Notes: generated from the letters alone by a model not told the origin. Positions 33,836-46,044 are shown, counted from the first letter of the stretch. The stretch is DNA of 64,000 nucleotides from Rhizophagus irregularis (GCF_026210795.1 NC_089429.1:6109001-6173000), one strand, 5' to 3'. Made by a program: numbers and translations.

Positions 33836-34810
33836 TAGTAAGTAAGTAACGGAAATTGGCTAAGTGAGTAACGTAAAGTTACTAATTTAGGTTAATTTAC
33901 GTTACTCCCCTTAATTAAGGCACGGAACGTAAGATAAAATTTTTTTACCTTCCATATCTAGCACCACGTGATTTATATTATCAATTTTTGCATATTATTT
34001 ATCTTAGTAAAAAATTTATTTTAAAAAAAATATTAGAGTTGATTTTCTTATGCCTTTAAATATAAAAAGAAAATTGATTTTATACTTTTAAAATTATAAA
34101 AATTATTTATTTTAAAACAAAATTATTTATTTATTATTTATTAATAAAAATAAAACAAATAAAAACATAACAGATAAGTTTTATTGAATTTAATTAATGT
34201 CTTTATTATTTATAAACTAAAATACAGTAAATAAACGCGTTACGCGTAACACGTCCTAATATTATTATGAAAATAATTACAACTCCACAAATATGAAAGC
34301 AAAACCCAGTAAAAATAGATCCTTGAGTAATCCATACCTATTAAACAGCTTTACTTATCTCCAAAAGACAATTAACTTTGACAAAGATATCAAAACTATG
34401 CTCTAAATTTTTTGTACCAAAAAATAAAACAGTTAATATAGTAGTTATTAGTTAATAATATGACAGGTAGTTTAATAAACAAATTTTATACCTAAATAAT
34501 TGTTCAAACTTAATTGTCCTTGACTTTTCTATCTTTTTATAAGATTTTGTTTGACATTAAAAGAATTAAAAGAAGGGAAAAAGAAAAAACGAGGGAGAGT
34601 TGCAAAATTATTGTTGAAAAATGTAAACAAATAGGCTGATCGTGATGTGCCACAAAAAATCACTTACATTGTCACGTGAACCATATAAGATACGTAACGT
34701 AAGATAAAAAAAATTTCACTTTACGTTACGTGCCTTATATTAAGTGGAGGAACGTAAATAAATCATGTGACTTTACGTTACTTACTTAGCCAATTTCCGT
34801 TACTTACTTT
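33836..34810. mobile_element. Inverted-repeat element with GTAAGTAACGG termini
   Basis: The left end AGTAAGTAAGTAACGGAAAT, continuing TTGGCTAAGTGAGTAACG, is the inverse of the right end that finishes GCCAATTTCCGTTACTTACT. Secondary arms (TTACGTTACTCCCCTTAATTA near 33898 and TATTAAGTGGAGGAACGTAA near 34739; CTTACGTTACGTGCC / GGCACGGAACGTAAG) show that the inverted repeat extends about 100 bases. The interior is AT-rich without coding. Confidence 0.7.
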
Positions 34811-34894
34811 CTATATATTCTATCCATTTGAAGACAACTAACTATATATATAATAAGGTTTAAAATATTTAAATACTTTAATATAAGTATGTTT

Positions 34895-35835
34895 AAGAAC
34901 CCTTGAAGAAACAAACAATACAATAATTCGATTTCATAGATAATCCATAAATTACAACTTCATGTGCAATTCCACTTATGGGTTGATCAGAAATGGAAAT
35001 AACTCGTATGACTAAAATATTTAATTCTTTTTTGCAAATATTTGTTTTCACTAAAACCTCTGACTAAAAACATTGCTGGACAACAGCGTTCTTATTTATT
35101 TGTTGTGTACGTATCAAATTAATAATTCCGTTATAGTTAATATTAATTACCCATTCTTCCATCCATTCTCTGCCTGATTCACTAACATATTGCAATAAAC
35201 TTGGAGCAATATTCCCAATATCTAGTTCATAATTAAATTCTCTATTATCTCCTGTGAAAGGTTCTTTTACGTTTTTACGGAATTTGAACCAGAGATTGAA
35301 ATTCATCATAATTATTTTCGACTAATAGATCCATAGACAACATCCAAGTATTCTATATAAAAACGATAAATTCTTTATCTACAAATGCACTTCCACAGGA
35401 AGTCTCCACTACGTTCGGTAACCTCACTTAATTGTAATTGATTATTTCCAACTAACTTGCGAGTAGTTAAATCTAAAGTACCACCACCACAGTCAACAAC
35501 CACAAAAGTCGCTAAATATTTAAAAATTAATCAAATTAATAAAATAATTCCTTTTAATTAACGTTCATTATAATACCTTACTTCCTATGCTTAACAAATC
35601 ACGCAATAAACTGCTGCAGCTTCCGCTGTAAACATAAAAATTAGTTCATCCATTAATTAAAACTAGAGATTCAAGTTCTTCTCTTATTACTAGATTTTTC
35701 GAATATTTATCATTGATGAGATTTGCATTATATGCTCAATAGCATTATATATTCTGCAGGAGCAGTAAGAACCAATAAAACATTTTTCAAAGAAATTAAT
35801 ACTCCAGCGGTTGCGATTGTATCTTTAATGACCTT
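34895..35835 (-). pseudogene. Hsp70-like (HSPA12-type) ATPase pseudogene
   Basis: Read from 35835 down in several frames: DTIATAGVLI ... NVLLVLTAPAEY (IA-type strand before the first lobe), NANLINDKYSKNLVIREELE, FMFTAEAAAVYC (the TxEPxAAA-like motif), FVVVDCGGGTLDLTTRKL (phosphate-2 motif DCGGGT), SEVTERSGDF. A clean 81-codon block follows (35064-35309, EPFTGDNREFNYELDIGNIA ... LLQYVSESGREWMEEWV), then CPAMFLVRGFSENKYLQKRI (adenosine motif, usually VGGFS) and ISISDQPISGIAHEVVIYGL. The domain order is that of the actin-like ATPase of glomeromycete Hsp70-12 proteins. At least four frameshifts or stops and the missing N-terminal phosphate-1 loop make it a pseudogene. Confidence 0.8.
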
Positions 35836-36058
35836 AATATTTCATTAATTTATATCATACTCTGAAAGAATTTAATTGTTAATCAGTAATTAAAAGATAT
35901 AGAAATTTAAATTTATAATATAAATAAGAAATTAAAAATATATTATCCATATTAGATAGAAGTATTTGTGTTTAAAAAAAAAATTCAGAACCTGAGATTT
36001 ATTCTTATAATTCATAATTACATGAATATATAATCATTTCATTATATAATTGAATTAT

Positions 36059-37531
36059 TTACACGTTTATATCTTTAATAACCTTTTCAATTTTATATTT
36101 ATCAAACAGTTTCATATATAAATTATCTTTTCGATAAAAATAAGCGTTATCAAAATATAAGGAAACTGCAGGTCGTCCTTTCCACTTTTCAAGGAATGTT
36201 TCTAAAGTTTTTAAAGAAAACTTAATATCATAAGGAATTCTAATATCTCTTAGATTAGTTGATGCTTCCCTAATTAACACATTTGACAAGTAATCTCCAA
36301 ATTCTAACTCTCTCCCTTCTTCATAATATACTTCTTTAAAATTTAATGATCGTAAATTTTGACATTTTTTAAGTAATTTTTCAAATTCAATAAAGTGATT
36401 CTCCGATAATGGAAATACAGGAATTGATAAATATTCAATTAAATGACAATTTTCACAAATTGTACGAATAAAATTAAGAGAGTAATTATAAAAATTATCA
36501 TCATTCCGGTGAAAATCATTAATCCTTAATTCTCTAAGATATAAGCTATTTTTAACCATGCAATTAACTTGATAAATATCTATAAAATCTATTTCTAGGA
36601 TCTCAAGGTTACGATAAGCCACCATTTCCAATTTTTTATTGAAATCATCATTATTTAGAAATATAGGAGAATTAATTTCTAATATTTTTAAATTATGAAG
36701 TTCTAGGATTGTATATTGTAGAAATGTATAATTACAATCATTGTAAATATCGTAAAAATTGATGGGATAATCAAACTGAAGGCTTATATCAAAATGTTTA
36801 AGAGTATTTGCATGTTTTTTTAATACGTTAAAAATTTCTGTATAAGGATCTTCAAATAATTCCCAATAATTATATTCTTTAAATTCATCTACCCATCTAA
36901 AATATTTTAAATTTTTTTGAAATTCGATTAACTTAGTAGTTCCATGATTAACTTTTACTAAGTTTTTATTAATAACGATTATTCTTTGTATTTGTTGACA
37001 AATATGCGCTAATCTGTAAAAGTACCTAGAATCAATCAATGTGTCACATGTTAATTCACAAAGTGATTCAAGACGAACCTTTGCTTCTGGAAGATATACT
37101 ATCTCATAGGTACCACATATATTTAAGTACTTTATTTCTGGACATTTCTTTACCAATAAACTGTAAATTTCCTCTTGTAAAAGAAATTGATTATATTCTG
37201 ATAATAATCCAATGGAAATAATATCATCTATAACTTTTATATTGATATTCATACAGAAAGACAAATAATCAAATGCAAGTGATTGGCCTATAATTAGAAT
37301 CCTTCTCTTTGTTAATAATTCTTTAATATCATCGGATAAATAAGAAGTAATAATGGAGTATAAAGAAATTTTTTTATAATTAATAGAATAGCACCAAGGA
37401 TTCCTCCATAAGATTGGAATAACGGTTTCACACCATATTCTATTAACCATTAGGCATGAAAAGAGGAATTTTGAATTATTTTGTAATTCCTCAAATATCA
37501 AGAAAAGAATATCTTTATTAAGTTTGGACAT
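36059..37531 (-). CDS. F-box-like/LRR protein, 490 residues
   Basis: A single intronless frame from ATG at 37531 to TAA at 36059. The first 45 residues form an F-box-like module: LNKDILFLIFEELQNNSKFL, LFSCLMVNRIWCETVIPILW, RNPW. This is the pattern of the large F-box family of glomeromycetes. The rest is irregular Leu-rich repeats with spaced LxxLxIxxx strands (for example LHNLKILEINSPIFLNNDDF, LRELRINDF, CQNLRSLNFKEVY). F-box proteins recruit substrates to SCF ubiquitin ligases through Skp1; the substrate here is unknown. The frame is intact and the start is the first ATG, preceded by an A/T-rich upstream region. The Hsp70 pseudogene lies downstream on the same strand. Confidence 0.88.
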   Translation of the reverse strand: MSKLNKDILFLIFEELQNNSKFLFSCLMVNRIWCETVIPILWRNPWCYSINYKKISLYSIITSYLSDDIKELLTKRRILIIGQSLAFDYLSFCMNINIKVIDDIISIGLLSEYNQFLLQEEIYSLLVKKCPEIKYLNICGTYEIVYLPEAKVRLESLCELTCDTLIDSRYFYRLAHICQQIQRIIVINKNLVKVNHGTTKLIEFQKNLKYFRWVDEFKEYNYWELFEDPYTEIFNVLKKHANTLKHFDISLQFDYPINFYDIYNDCNYTFLQYTILELHNLKILEINSPIFLNNDDFNKKLEMVAYRNLEILEIDFIDIYQVNCMVKNSLYLRELRINDFHRNDDNFYNYSLNFIRTICENCHLIEYLSIPVFPLSENHFIEFEKLLKKCQNLRSLNFKEVYYEEGRELEFGDYLSNVLIREASTNLRDIRIPYDIKFSLKTLETFLEKWKGRPAVSLYFDNAYFYRKDNLYMKLFDKYKIEKVIKDINV

Positions 37532-38028
37532 TCTCGATAAATAAAATGGAAATAAAATAAAAATAATAAATAAATAATGAAGTACGTTTTATATAAAATT
37601 CCGATGTATGACCATATGACCATAATAAAATGCAAACATTGGAAATACAATATATGGTAATAAATGTAGGGAGATCAATCAGTAATTCGGTGACGTTAAT
37701 TGCTGATCCGCATATAATTGGAAGTAAAAGTGAGTATAAAATAATATTCTGATTGGCCCATTGGTTACACTATTTTTCAGCCAGGTTGTTTGTTCACCAA
37801 TTTGTAACCTTAAATAGCAAGTATATTTTTTCAATATATGACGCAATTTATAATTCTTTGAAAAAAAAAAATTCGGGGCAAATTAGCTCAAAAACCATTT
37901 AAGGGTTTATTAATTTGCAAAAATAATTCCCTCAAAACGTATTAATATGGCAAGCCGAGACTGCCGAGTTGGACAAAATTATCAGACATTGTGCGGTAAA
38001 AAATCTTACCTGTTCATGCTTGTTACAG
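37532..38028. promoter_or_regulatory. Upstream region of the F-box-like gene
   Basis: AT-rich, no gene. A CATATGACCATA-type short palindrome lies at about 37609-37623. No promoter element can be asserted beyond AT content. Confidence 0.25.
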
Positions 38029-38321
38029 TAGCCCTGTTCATTTCTAGATCGTATCGGATTGACCGAAAAAATGTATAACCAATCAGATCATAGTTACAAT
38101 TGAGCACAATTTTTGATTGATCGGATTGGTTTATATATCCATAATAGCTTATAGGGCAAAAACACGTAGTTGTTGTTTATTACGTTTATTATAAAATCGA
38201 TCAGGGAAAAACACCAATTTTTGTAGATCGGCTTGACTGACCGCTGACCGCATCAGTAACCAATTATTTTGGGGTACAAATTTGCGATCAATCCGGTCCG
38301 ATCTAGAAATGAACAGGGCTA
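38029..38321. mobile_element. MITE with TA target duplication
   Basis: TA at 38029-38030 and 38320-38321 flank inverted ends GCCCTGTTCATTTCTAGATC and GATCTAGAAATGAACAGGGC, perfect over 20 bases, with looser pairing further in (GGATTGA / TCAATCC). TA duplication suggests Tc1/mariner ancestry. The small minus-strand frame across it is not a gene. Confidence 0.8.
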
Positions 38322-39295
38322 GTGCTTGATATTTATCTGTCCGTGCTTGATGTTTATCTATCACGTGCTTGATATTTAATTTGTTGGAACAATTTTTTTT
38401 TAACAGAATTCATTGAGATTTTTTTTTTTTTGTAGAAAATTATTTGAAGAATTTTCTTAATAGAGAAGATTTTTTTTTTAATATATAATTTCGTTAGAAA
38501 TTTTTTTAACAAGTGAGATTTTTTTTTGATAGATAGAGAATTTCGATAAGAATTTTTTTTTTAATAGGAGGGAGTTTTCCTTGATAAAGAATTTCTTTTG
38601 GGAATTTTTTTTAATAGATGAAAGTATTTTTTGACGGAGAATTTTATTAGAGAATTTTTTTTTAATAGGGTTGATAGAGGATTTTATTAAAGAATTTTTC
38701 TTTAATAGGAAGATAAATAATTTCGCTGAAAATTTTTTTTTGATAGAAATTTCATCATAGAATTTTTTTTGATAGATCATTTCGTTATTAAATATTTTTA
38801 ACAGGGGAGATTTTTTTTGATAGAGAATTTTGATAAGAATTTTTTCTTTAATAGGAGGAAAGTTTTTTTTTTGATATAGAATTCTTTTGAGAATATTTTT
38901 TAATAGGTAAGAATCTTTGAATTTTTTTTGATGGAAGATTTTCATTAGATATTTTTTTGATTGAGAATTTCATTAGAGAATTGTTGGTTGAAAAGTTTTT
39001 TATTTTTTTGATGGAGAATTTTGTTAGAAAATTTGTTAGAAAATTTTATTGAAAATAGTTTTTTTTAATAAGGGTATCGAGAATTTTGGCTTGAAATTTT
39101 TTTTTTTAATAAAGAATTTCATTAGAGATCTTTTTTTTAAAAAAATTGATTGAAAATTTATTAAATTTTACAATTTTAATAATTTTTTTTTTTAATGGAT
39201 ATTATAAAATAAATTAATGGTTTGCTAGTAGTTGCTAAAGCTCAGCTCGAAAATTAAGAGAGCTGAGTCCACAATGAACTGATCCACGGCAAATA

Positions 39296-39520
39296 TTATA
39301 CTATCCATACACTACTTATCGAAGAAAGGCTGAAGAACTAAAAAATAAAAAAAAATTGCGTTAGTGTTAATGTTCCATAAGAACAATACTGCTTATACAT
39401 TATACTATTTACCGTATAACTCCAAGGAAAGGCCAAAAAACTAAAAAATAAAAAATGCGTTGGTGTTATTCTGTAATGCCATATATTAAACTACTTATCG
39501 CGTAACTCTAAGGAAAGGCT
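39296..39520. repeat. Tandem repeat of about 90 bases, 2.5 copies
   Basis: CTACTTATCG...AAGGAAAGGC...AACTAAAAAATAAAAAAA...TGCGTTAGTGTTA recurs three times (from about 39310, 39405 and 39485) with minor changes. Confidence 0.6.
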
Positions 39521-40934
39521 GTTCTTACTTCATTTCAACGGAATTCACATCTAGAATAATGTCCCTAAAGAAAAAAAGAAAGGAATCATTAGTAACGTTT
39601 CCAAATTAAAAAAAATTAAAAAAAACCAAGTACGCTTCCCTTAACTTACATTTCCGTCATCTTTTTAAATAATAATAATGAATAAATTATTATTAAAAAA
39701 AAGATCGGTAAAAAAATAAATTTTTTATACAAAAAGTTGATTATCAATTAACCGATTGGATCGGTAAATCAATATCGGGAAGTCATATGATTAATTTTTA
39801 TTTTATTACTTTGTAGGCGAGCCAGCTTGAGCTTTTTCGAGCCAGCTTGTCAAGCATCAAGCCAATTTAAGCATGGCTTCGGCTCATGCAGAGCTTTACT
39901 AGTATATAAAATTTGCTTAATTTACTATGCTATTTAGGAATTTATCATAGTTTTTTTTAATTTTATCTTTAATGTAATTTAGTAATATATTATGATTCAG
40001 CTTTTTTTTTAATTTTTATTTTATTTTATAGTACTGTATTTCTTTGTTTAATTAATATAATTAATATTCTTTTTGATCTATATTAGCATGCTTTTTTAAT
40101 TTTATCGATCTTATCTTTATAATTATTTTCTTAAATTTATTATTAGTTTTTAGTCTTGGTATTTCTTTAATTTCATTTTTATTTAATTAATTCTTTTTAG
40201 TATTTTTTTTTTTTTTTTGTTTTATTTGTTTCATTTTAATAATTTCAGATTTCTAGAAATTATTTATATGATATTTTTTAAAAAATTTATCTTACTTTAT
40301 TTAATAATTTTCTTTAGTTTGGTGTTTTTGATTCCATTTTTAACTTTAATTTTAGCATTTTTTTTTTAATTTTAATATTTTTTAATTCATAAAAATTTTT
40401 TTACAAATTTCTTATTATATAATCATATAATATTCATATATAACATAAATTAAAATAATGTTAACTTTAAAAAAGTATATAGCAGAAATTTGTTTGAAGT
40501 GTTTTCCCTTTTTATCATTAATAATATTAAATATTTGGCATAAAAACATTTTATTATTTTATACTTTTAATATATATAAATAGAAATTGGGGATTGCTAA
40601 ACATTGCCTGGGTTTTTTTTTTCAAATATGTCATATGATGTATCTAATTTTTGATCGGTTATTATTGCAAAAGGTATTTTTAAAAAGATTTTTTGCAAAC
40701 ATATTTATTCAAAATAATCTTATTGAATGAAATTTTATTTGCAAATATTAAAATTTAAGTCACACATTTATGATTTTAAAGAAAAAAATCACCATATTTA
40801 TTTTTATTGAAGTGTACAAATAAAACAAATAAAAGAAACAATAACAATAAATAAAAAAGATAAGTAAATTACAATGATCAAGGAGAAAGATGCTAATAAA
40901 AAAAAATGAAATAACAATGGAATAATGGAAAATA

Positions 40935-41325
40935 ATAGAAGATGAAAGGGAGTAAAAAAGAGTAATGAGAAGTGATAGGAAACAGAAAGGAGAAATAGGA
41001 CATGATGAGAGATGAAAAGGAGTGATGGGAGACAAAAAGAAGTGATGGGAGACGAAAAGAAATGATGGGAGATGAAAAGAAGTGATGGGAGACGTAAAGG
41101 AGTTATAGGAGACGTAAAGGAGAGATGGGAGATGAAGAGGAGTGATGGGAGACGGAAAAGGAGTGATGGGAGACGAAAAGAAGTAATGGGAAGATGAAGA
41201 GGAGTGATGGGAGACGAAAAGAAGTGATGGGAGACGAAGAGGAGTGATGGGAGACGAAAAGGAGTGATGGGAGCAATGGGAGATGAAAAGAAGTGATGGG
41301 AAGATGAAGAGGAGTAAAAATTTAT
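40935..41325. repeat. 20-base minisatellite
   Basis: About 16 to 18 copies of a unit close to GAAAAGGAGTGATGGGAGAC. Units vary at a few positions (GAAGAGG, GTAAAGG, one 19- and several 21-base copies). The complementary strand reads as Ser/Pro/His-rich SHHSFSSPITP-type repeats, which explains the long minus-strand frame at 40760-41419. Confidence 0.85.
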
Positions 41326-42109
41326 TAAAAAAAAAGATCTCTAATGAAAAAAATTTCAAGCCAGGATTCTTTAAAAAAATACTATTTTCAATAAAATTTT
41401 CTAACAAATTTTCTAACAAAATTCTCCATCAAAAAAATAAAAAACTTTTCAACCAACAATTCTCTAAATATCCCCGATTAAGAAAAATTTCTAATGAAAA
41501 TCTTCCATCATAAAACACATTTTCCCTATTAAAAAAAAATTCAAAGATTCTTACCTATTAAAAAAATTCTCAAAAAATTTCTATCCAAAAAAAAACTTCC
41601 CTCCTATTAAAAAAAAAATTCTTTACCGAAATTCTCTATCAAAAAAAAATCCCCTGTTAAAAAAATTTACTAACGAAATGATCTATCAAAAAAAAAATCT
41701 TACCTATTAAAAAAAAATTCTCAGCGAAATTATTTATCTTCCTATTAAAGAAAAATTCTTTAATGAAATTCTCTATCAAAAACAATCTCCCTATTAAAAA
41801 AAAATTCTCTAATAAAATTCTCCGTCAATAATACTTTCACCTATTACTTTATCAAGTAAAACTCCCCTCCTATTAAAAAAAAATTCTTAATGAAATTCTC
41901 TATCAAAAAAAAATCTCATTTGTTAAAAAAATTTCTGACAAAATTATTTTTATCAAAAAAAATCTTTCTTATTAAAAAATTCTCCAAAGAATTTTCTACA
42001 AAAAAAAAAAAATTCTCAATGAATTCTCTATCAAAAAAAAAAAAATTCTCAATGAATTCTCTATCAAAAAAAAAAAAATCCTGTTAAAAAAAATTGTTCC
42101 AACAAATTA

Positions 42110-42838
42110 GGTATATGCCCAAAAAAAAATCTTATTAAAAAAATTCTCCAATGAAATCTAAATTTTTTAACGAAATTATCCATCGAAAATAAACTCAGAA
42201 ATGTCCCTAAAAAAATTCTCCAACAAAATTTTTATCAAAAAAAAAGTCTTTTTATTAAAAAAAAATTCCAAAAGAATTTTATCAAAAAAAGCCTTTGCCT
42301 ATATTAAATAAAAATTCTCTACAAAAGTTGTTTTATAAAAAAAAGCCAATAAAAATAAAAAAAAAATTCTTCGTGTAAAAACTATGTAAAATTTTTTGCC
42401 AAAAATTCAAATCACGTGATAAAATTTTTTTACTAAAAAAAAAAATTTCTATTTTTCGAAAAACTGACCCCGGCCGGGTCACGAGAATCTAAAATTTTTT
42501 TGTATATATTAACCTATAATTTTGCTGATCAGTCATACTTACTTACACTCGTGAAAAAGTATATACCAAGAAAGCACTCTCTGGACAACATTATGCACTG
42601 ACACGTGATATCGCTTGGCCAAATTTTCCTTAATTCTGGCCATGAGGGGTATGAATAACAAAATTGGGGTATAAAGAACAATGGCATATATGTATATTTT
42701 ATTTATATTTAAATGCTAAATGCATCACTTCTCGCTCTAAAAGATTCATAATGTGGTCCGACGGATAATTATACGGAATTTGAAAAATACATTGAAAAAT
42801 TTTTAAATTTTGAAATTAAATTAAAGTTTTGCATAATA
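42110..42838. other. A-rich continuation of the repeat arm, then AT-rich sequence
   Basis: Up to about 42400 the same AAAAATTCTC(T)A-type units continue beyond the mapped terminus. After that there is no gene; CACGTG occurs at 42413 and 42602. Confidence 0.45.
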
Positions 42839-43027
42839 TTGCATTTATTGATAATGGATCAGGTATTAACCATTTTCATTTATTTTATGACGCCAGTGTT
42901 CGTAAAGATATCCGAAAAAGAAATGTTTAAAGCGTATATGCATAATGACCGTTGTAGGAATTACATCAAAACAATAAAAAAATGCGAAAACGCTTTTAAT
43001 TCTAGAATAAAATATTTTCTGACTTAA
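42839..43027 (+). CDS. Hypothetical short frame, 62 residues
   Basis: ATG-less start in the track sense: the frame opens at a TTG, and the first ATG is at about 42854 (MDQVLTIFIYFMTPVFVKI, then EMFKAYMHNDRCRNYIKTIK). No domain recognised. It could be an exon or chance; kept only because composition is not repeat-like. Confidence 0.2.
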   Translation: MHLLIMDQVLTIFIYFMTPVFVKISEKEMFKAYMHNDRCRNYIKTIKKCENAFNSRIKYFLT

Positions 43028-44139
43028 TACACATATATAGTTTTCAAATAATCCCAGTTATTAAATTGGTTTTCTCCAACCTTTTGTTCTACTACCTTGA
43101 TGTTATTTGTACGCTTGTATTTTGCTTGTATTTTCGACCAATATTGTTGTTAAGTCTGATCTTAAATTTGATGTGCGCTTGGATTTATCGGAAAAAGTAT
43201 ATCAAAATCGATAATGGCTAAGAGAATTTTTTTTCTAAGGTTGATTTTCGAACAAATATAAGAAACAAAGGTATCCAAATATGTTTATATATCAGTATGT
43301 GAAAGTTGATATCATTTTAAAATTCTAGTTCTTCAACACAAATTGGATCATTTACGACTGGTGACGAAATAAATAGAACAGAATAGAACCGTACTAGAAA
43401 AGGTGCGAAAAAAAACAAGAAAAAAAAAATCCTATAGAACTTTCGTACTACATATACTGTATTGACGAATTAACAAACGAGATATTTAATTTCTATAAAT
43501 TCTGAATAATCTGAAGCTTTATGTTAAAAGTCTATTAAATTAAATTGATTTTCAAGAAATTTTAATACTCTTGCAACTACAACGTTTTTGAACCTTTGCT
43601 TTATAAAATTATTTTCTATATAAAATTAATTTCAGACTCCCTATTCAATATACCATTTGACATTAATTTATTACTTTTTTATCACACAATACTAATAGTG
43701 TATGATTCTGATAAAGAATGTATCTACTCATAGAATAAAATTTTTATATATAACTTCTGATTATGCTTAGCTAATTTATTTTCATCAGCCGTGTACCAAT
43801 TTCCTCAAGATATTTTGGCCCTACCAAAAATTCTAATTGAAAGCATTTCTAATGCTTTAAAGAGTCTCAATTAATAAAACAACAACATTAACACCATATT
43901 AAGTACTTTTGTCCAATATATAATCAAATTTTTGATGTTCATAAAATGTTTCGTTTTAATACGCGTCATTCATTTGTACCAGCTGTACATTACAATATGC
44001 CTGATAGCACAAATATGCAATAATATAATGTGAGACGATGCACTATAATCAAGTTAAGAAACAATGAATAGCAGATATACTCTTTTGAAGTCTAATTTTG
44101 TTTATCTTTTTTGTGTAATTATTTTACCTCCATTATTTA
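43028..44139. other. AT-rich stretch, no gene seen
   Basis: Nothing recognised on either strand. Confidence 0.4.
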
Positions 44140-44505
44140 TATAATTATCGCAATTTCAAATTAGTGCGACCCCCTCTAAGAAAATCGGTATTCACAAATC
44201 TGGAAAACCAAAATTTTCCTGAATAACTATGTTGTGAAGGGTCGATTATTAGTGATTACCAGAGTTATTTAAGTAGTTTCTCTTGAAAATATGGTAATAT
44301 TACACAAAGTTTTAATCCATGTTCATAGGAAAACTACTTAAATAATTAAGATTTCTGCATGAATTCCTTTGGAATTCGCTAATAATCGACCCTTTCTACA
44401 TAGTTATCCAAGAAAATTCCAGGTTTTCCCGATTTGTGAATACCAATTACCTTAGATTAGTGACATACATGGATCGCACTAATTTGAAAACAGCGATAAT
44501 TTCCA
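44140..44505. mobile_element. Inverted-repeat MITE with TAGTGCGA arms
   Basis: AATTATCGCAATTTCAAATT then AGTGCGACC at the left pairs with TCGCACTAATTTGAAAACAG then CGATAATT at the right. Inner arms ATCGGTATTCACAAATC / GATTTGTGAATACC, GGGTCGATTATTAG / CTAATAATCGACCC and ACTACTTAAATAA pairs make the element almost wholly self-complementary. Exact borders are uncertain. Confidence 0.7.
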
Positions 44506-45355
44506 CATAATATATAAATCTTATATTTACACTCCCACCCTTAAAATATCACGTAATAAATGTCATTGGCCTAATTTAATTATAATAGTAAAATTTTTGG
44601 CTATTTACTGTATATTTAAAATTTTTTTAATAAATAAAATAAATCAAAAACTTATAAATCAGGTTTAGGTAGATTCAAAATAATAGTTTGGGCTATGTAA
44701 AAAAAAGCCAGAACTTTGCCACAAATAACATCAAAGCTAAATCCATAGCCACAAATCACATTCTGTGCTAATGTTATTGAAATAATAAAAACTTTCATTT
44801 ATCAGAGACATCATATTAATCCGTATAAATTGTGTATTTAAAGATGATTAGTTTCTTTGAAATATACTAGGACAGCACATGGTAAAAGCAGTAATATCGT
44901 AATATCACGTATAAAGTAAGGTCACATGATATTTCCATCTAAAATATATAGTTTTTTGATCACAATAAGTAATGATATTATTTATATTATTTCTAAATAA
45001 AATTGAAAATTTGATATATATTTTTCATCATTAATCATACTATTTTTTTTTTTTGATCATAACTCATCGAAAAAATGTATTAAGTTATATACCTTTATAA
45101 TTTACAATAATATCATCGCATATATTACTTATATTACTTATATTACTTGTATTCTCATCAACAGAAGAACATTTTAATGAATTAAAAGTAAGTTGGAATT
45201 TATTCAATATCCATCAATTATTAAAAATATTTCATTACAATATTCATTAAAGTTACAATAATAATATTTTTTGATTCATGAAAATACTATAAATTACATT
45301 TTATAAAATTACAGATTTATTACTATTATTTATTCCATAAAGAATAGTATTTATA
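44506..45355. other. AT-rich stretch, no gene seen
   Basis: No coding. The run TATTACTTATATTACTTATA at about 45123 is a short tandem repeat. Confidence 0.4.
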
Positions 45356-45618
45356 CCCTATAAAAAAAGAATGTCCGGAAATTGTAGCTGAAAACGTCCG
45401 GAAAATGTTTATTTGTCTGGAATATGTCCGGAATATTGCAATATTCCGGACGTTGGAAAATTTCCATTTTCCGGAAAATGTCCAGAAAATGTCTAGGAGG
45501 GTTCAGACCCAGCGTCCAGAAAGTGTCCGGAATATTGCAATTTTCTGGACGTTTTCCGGACACACGGACATTTTCCGGATGTTTTTAGCTACAATTTCCG
45601 GACATTTTTTTTTTACAG
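45356..45618. mobile_element. MITE rich in TGTCCGGA repeats
   Basis: Left end CCCTATAAAAAAAGAATGTC and right end GACATTTTTTTTTTACAGGG are inverted, as are the following GGAAATTGTAGCT / AGCTACAATTTCC. GTCCGGAAAATG motifs are repeated in both orientations across the element. The two open frames on opposite strands over it are products of the symmetry, not genes. Confidence 0.75.
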
Positions 45619-46044
45619 GGATATCAGCAATTTCCTAATGAATAGTACAAAATAAATTACTAATAATATATGTGATGAATTATATAACTGGTGGTGACCA
45701 CACTGAATAAAATCAACTAAACGAATGGCAAGTAACAAATATTTTCCTTTTAGGCCAGATAAAATAAATTTTTAAAGCTCATAAGCTTTTATGTTTCAAA
45801 ACAAACCAATAAAGTTATATTACTTTAAGTCGTTAAAGTAAGTATGATTCCTATAAGTATCATTAGCTTGTTCAAATGGATATGATCTGTACGGACACTA
45901 GTTCGGTCCACTAAACTGTTTATTATTATAACCATTTTCAAGAAGTTTTCTGATTTATTTTTACTCATTCTTGATTGCACTAAAGTATTTTTAATTTTGT
46001 TGATTAATACTTACTATCAGTTACAGTTAGTGAACGAGAGCATA
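45619..46044. other. AT-rich spacer between MITEs, no gene seen
   Basis: Nothing recognised. Confidence 0.4.

Larger units (their letters stand above)
38377..42109. mobile_element. Very long inverted-repeat element of 3.7 kb
   Basis: The left terminus TAATTTGTTGGAACAATTTT, continuing TTTTAACAG, is perfectly inverted at the right terminus (42081-42109). Both arms, about 0.8 kb each (38377-39190 and 41320-42109), are made of diverged 25-40 base units of T8-10 plus GATAGAGAATTT on the left and the complementary A8-10 plus AAATTCTCTATC on the right. The interior (about 39200-41320) has a roughly 90-base triplicate (39296-39520), GAGCCAGCTTG repeats near 39825-39890, a half MITE at 40590 and a 20-base minisatellite. 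No transposase is recognisable. Open frames here, up to 219 codons, are translations of repeats. The family is unknown. Confidence 0.7.

Noticed and set aside
38478-38945. 155-codon minus-strand open frame
   Set aside because: Lys/Phe/Ser-rich translation of the T8-10/GAGAATTT repeat arm.
40760-41419. 219-codon minus-strand open frame
   Set aside because: It is the translation of the 20-base minisatellite and adjoining A/T runs (SHHSFSSPITP repeats), not a gene.
45351-45638. Two overlapping open frames on opposite strands
   Set aside because: They translate both strands of one palindromic MITE; the symmetry creates them.
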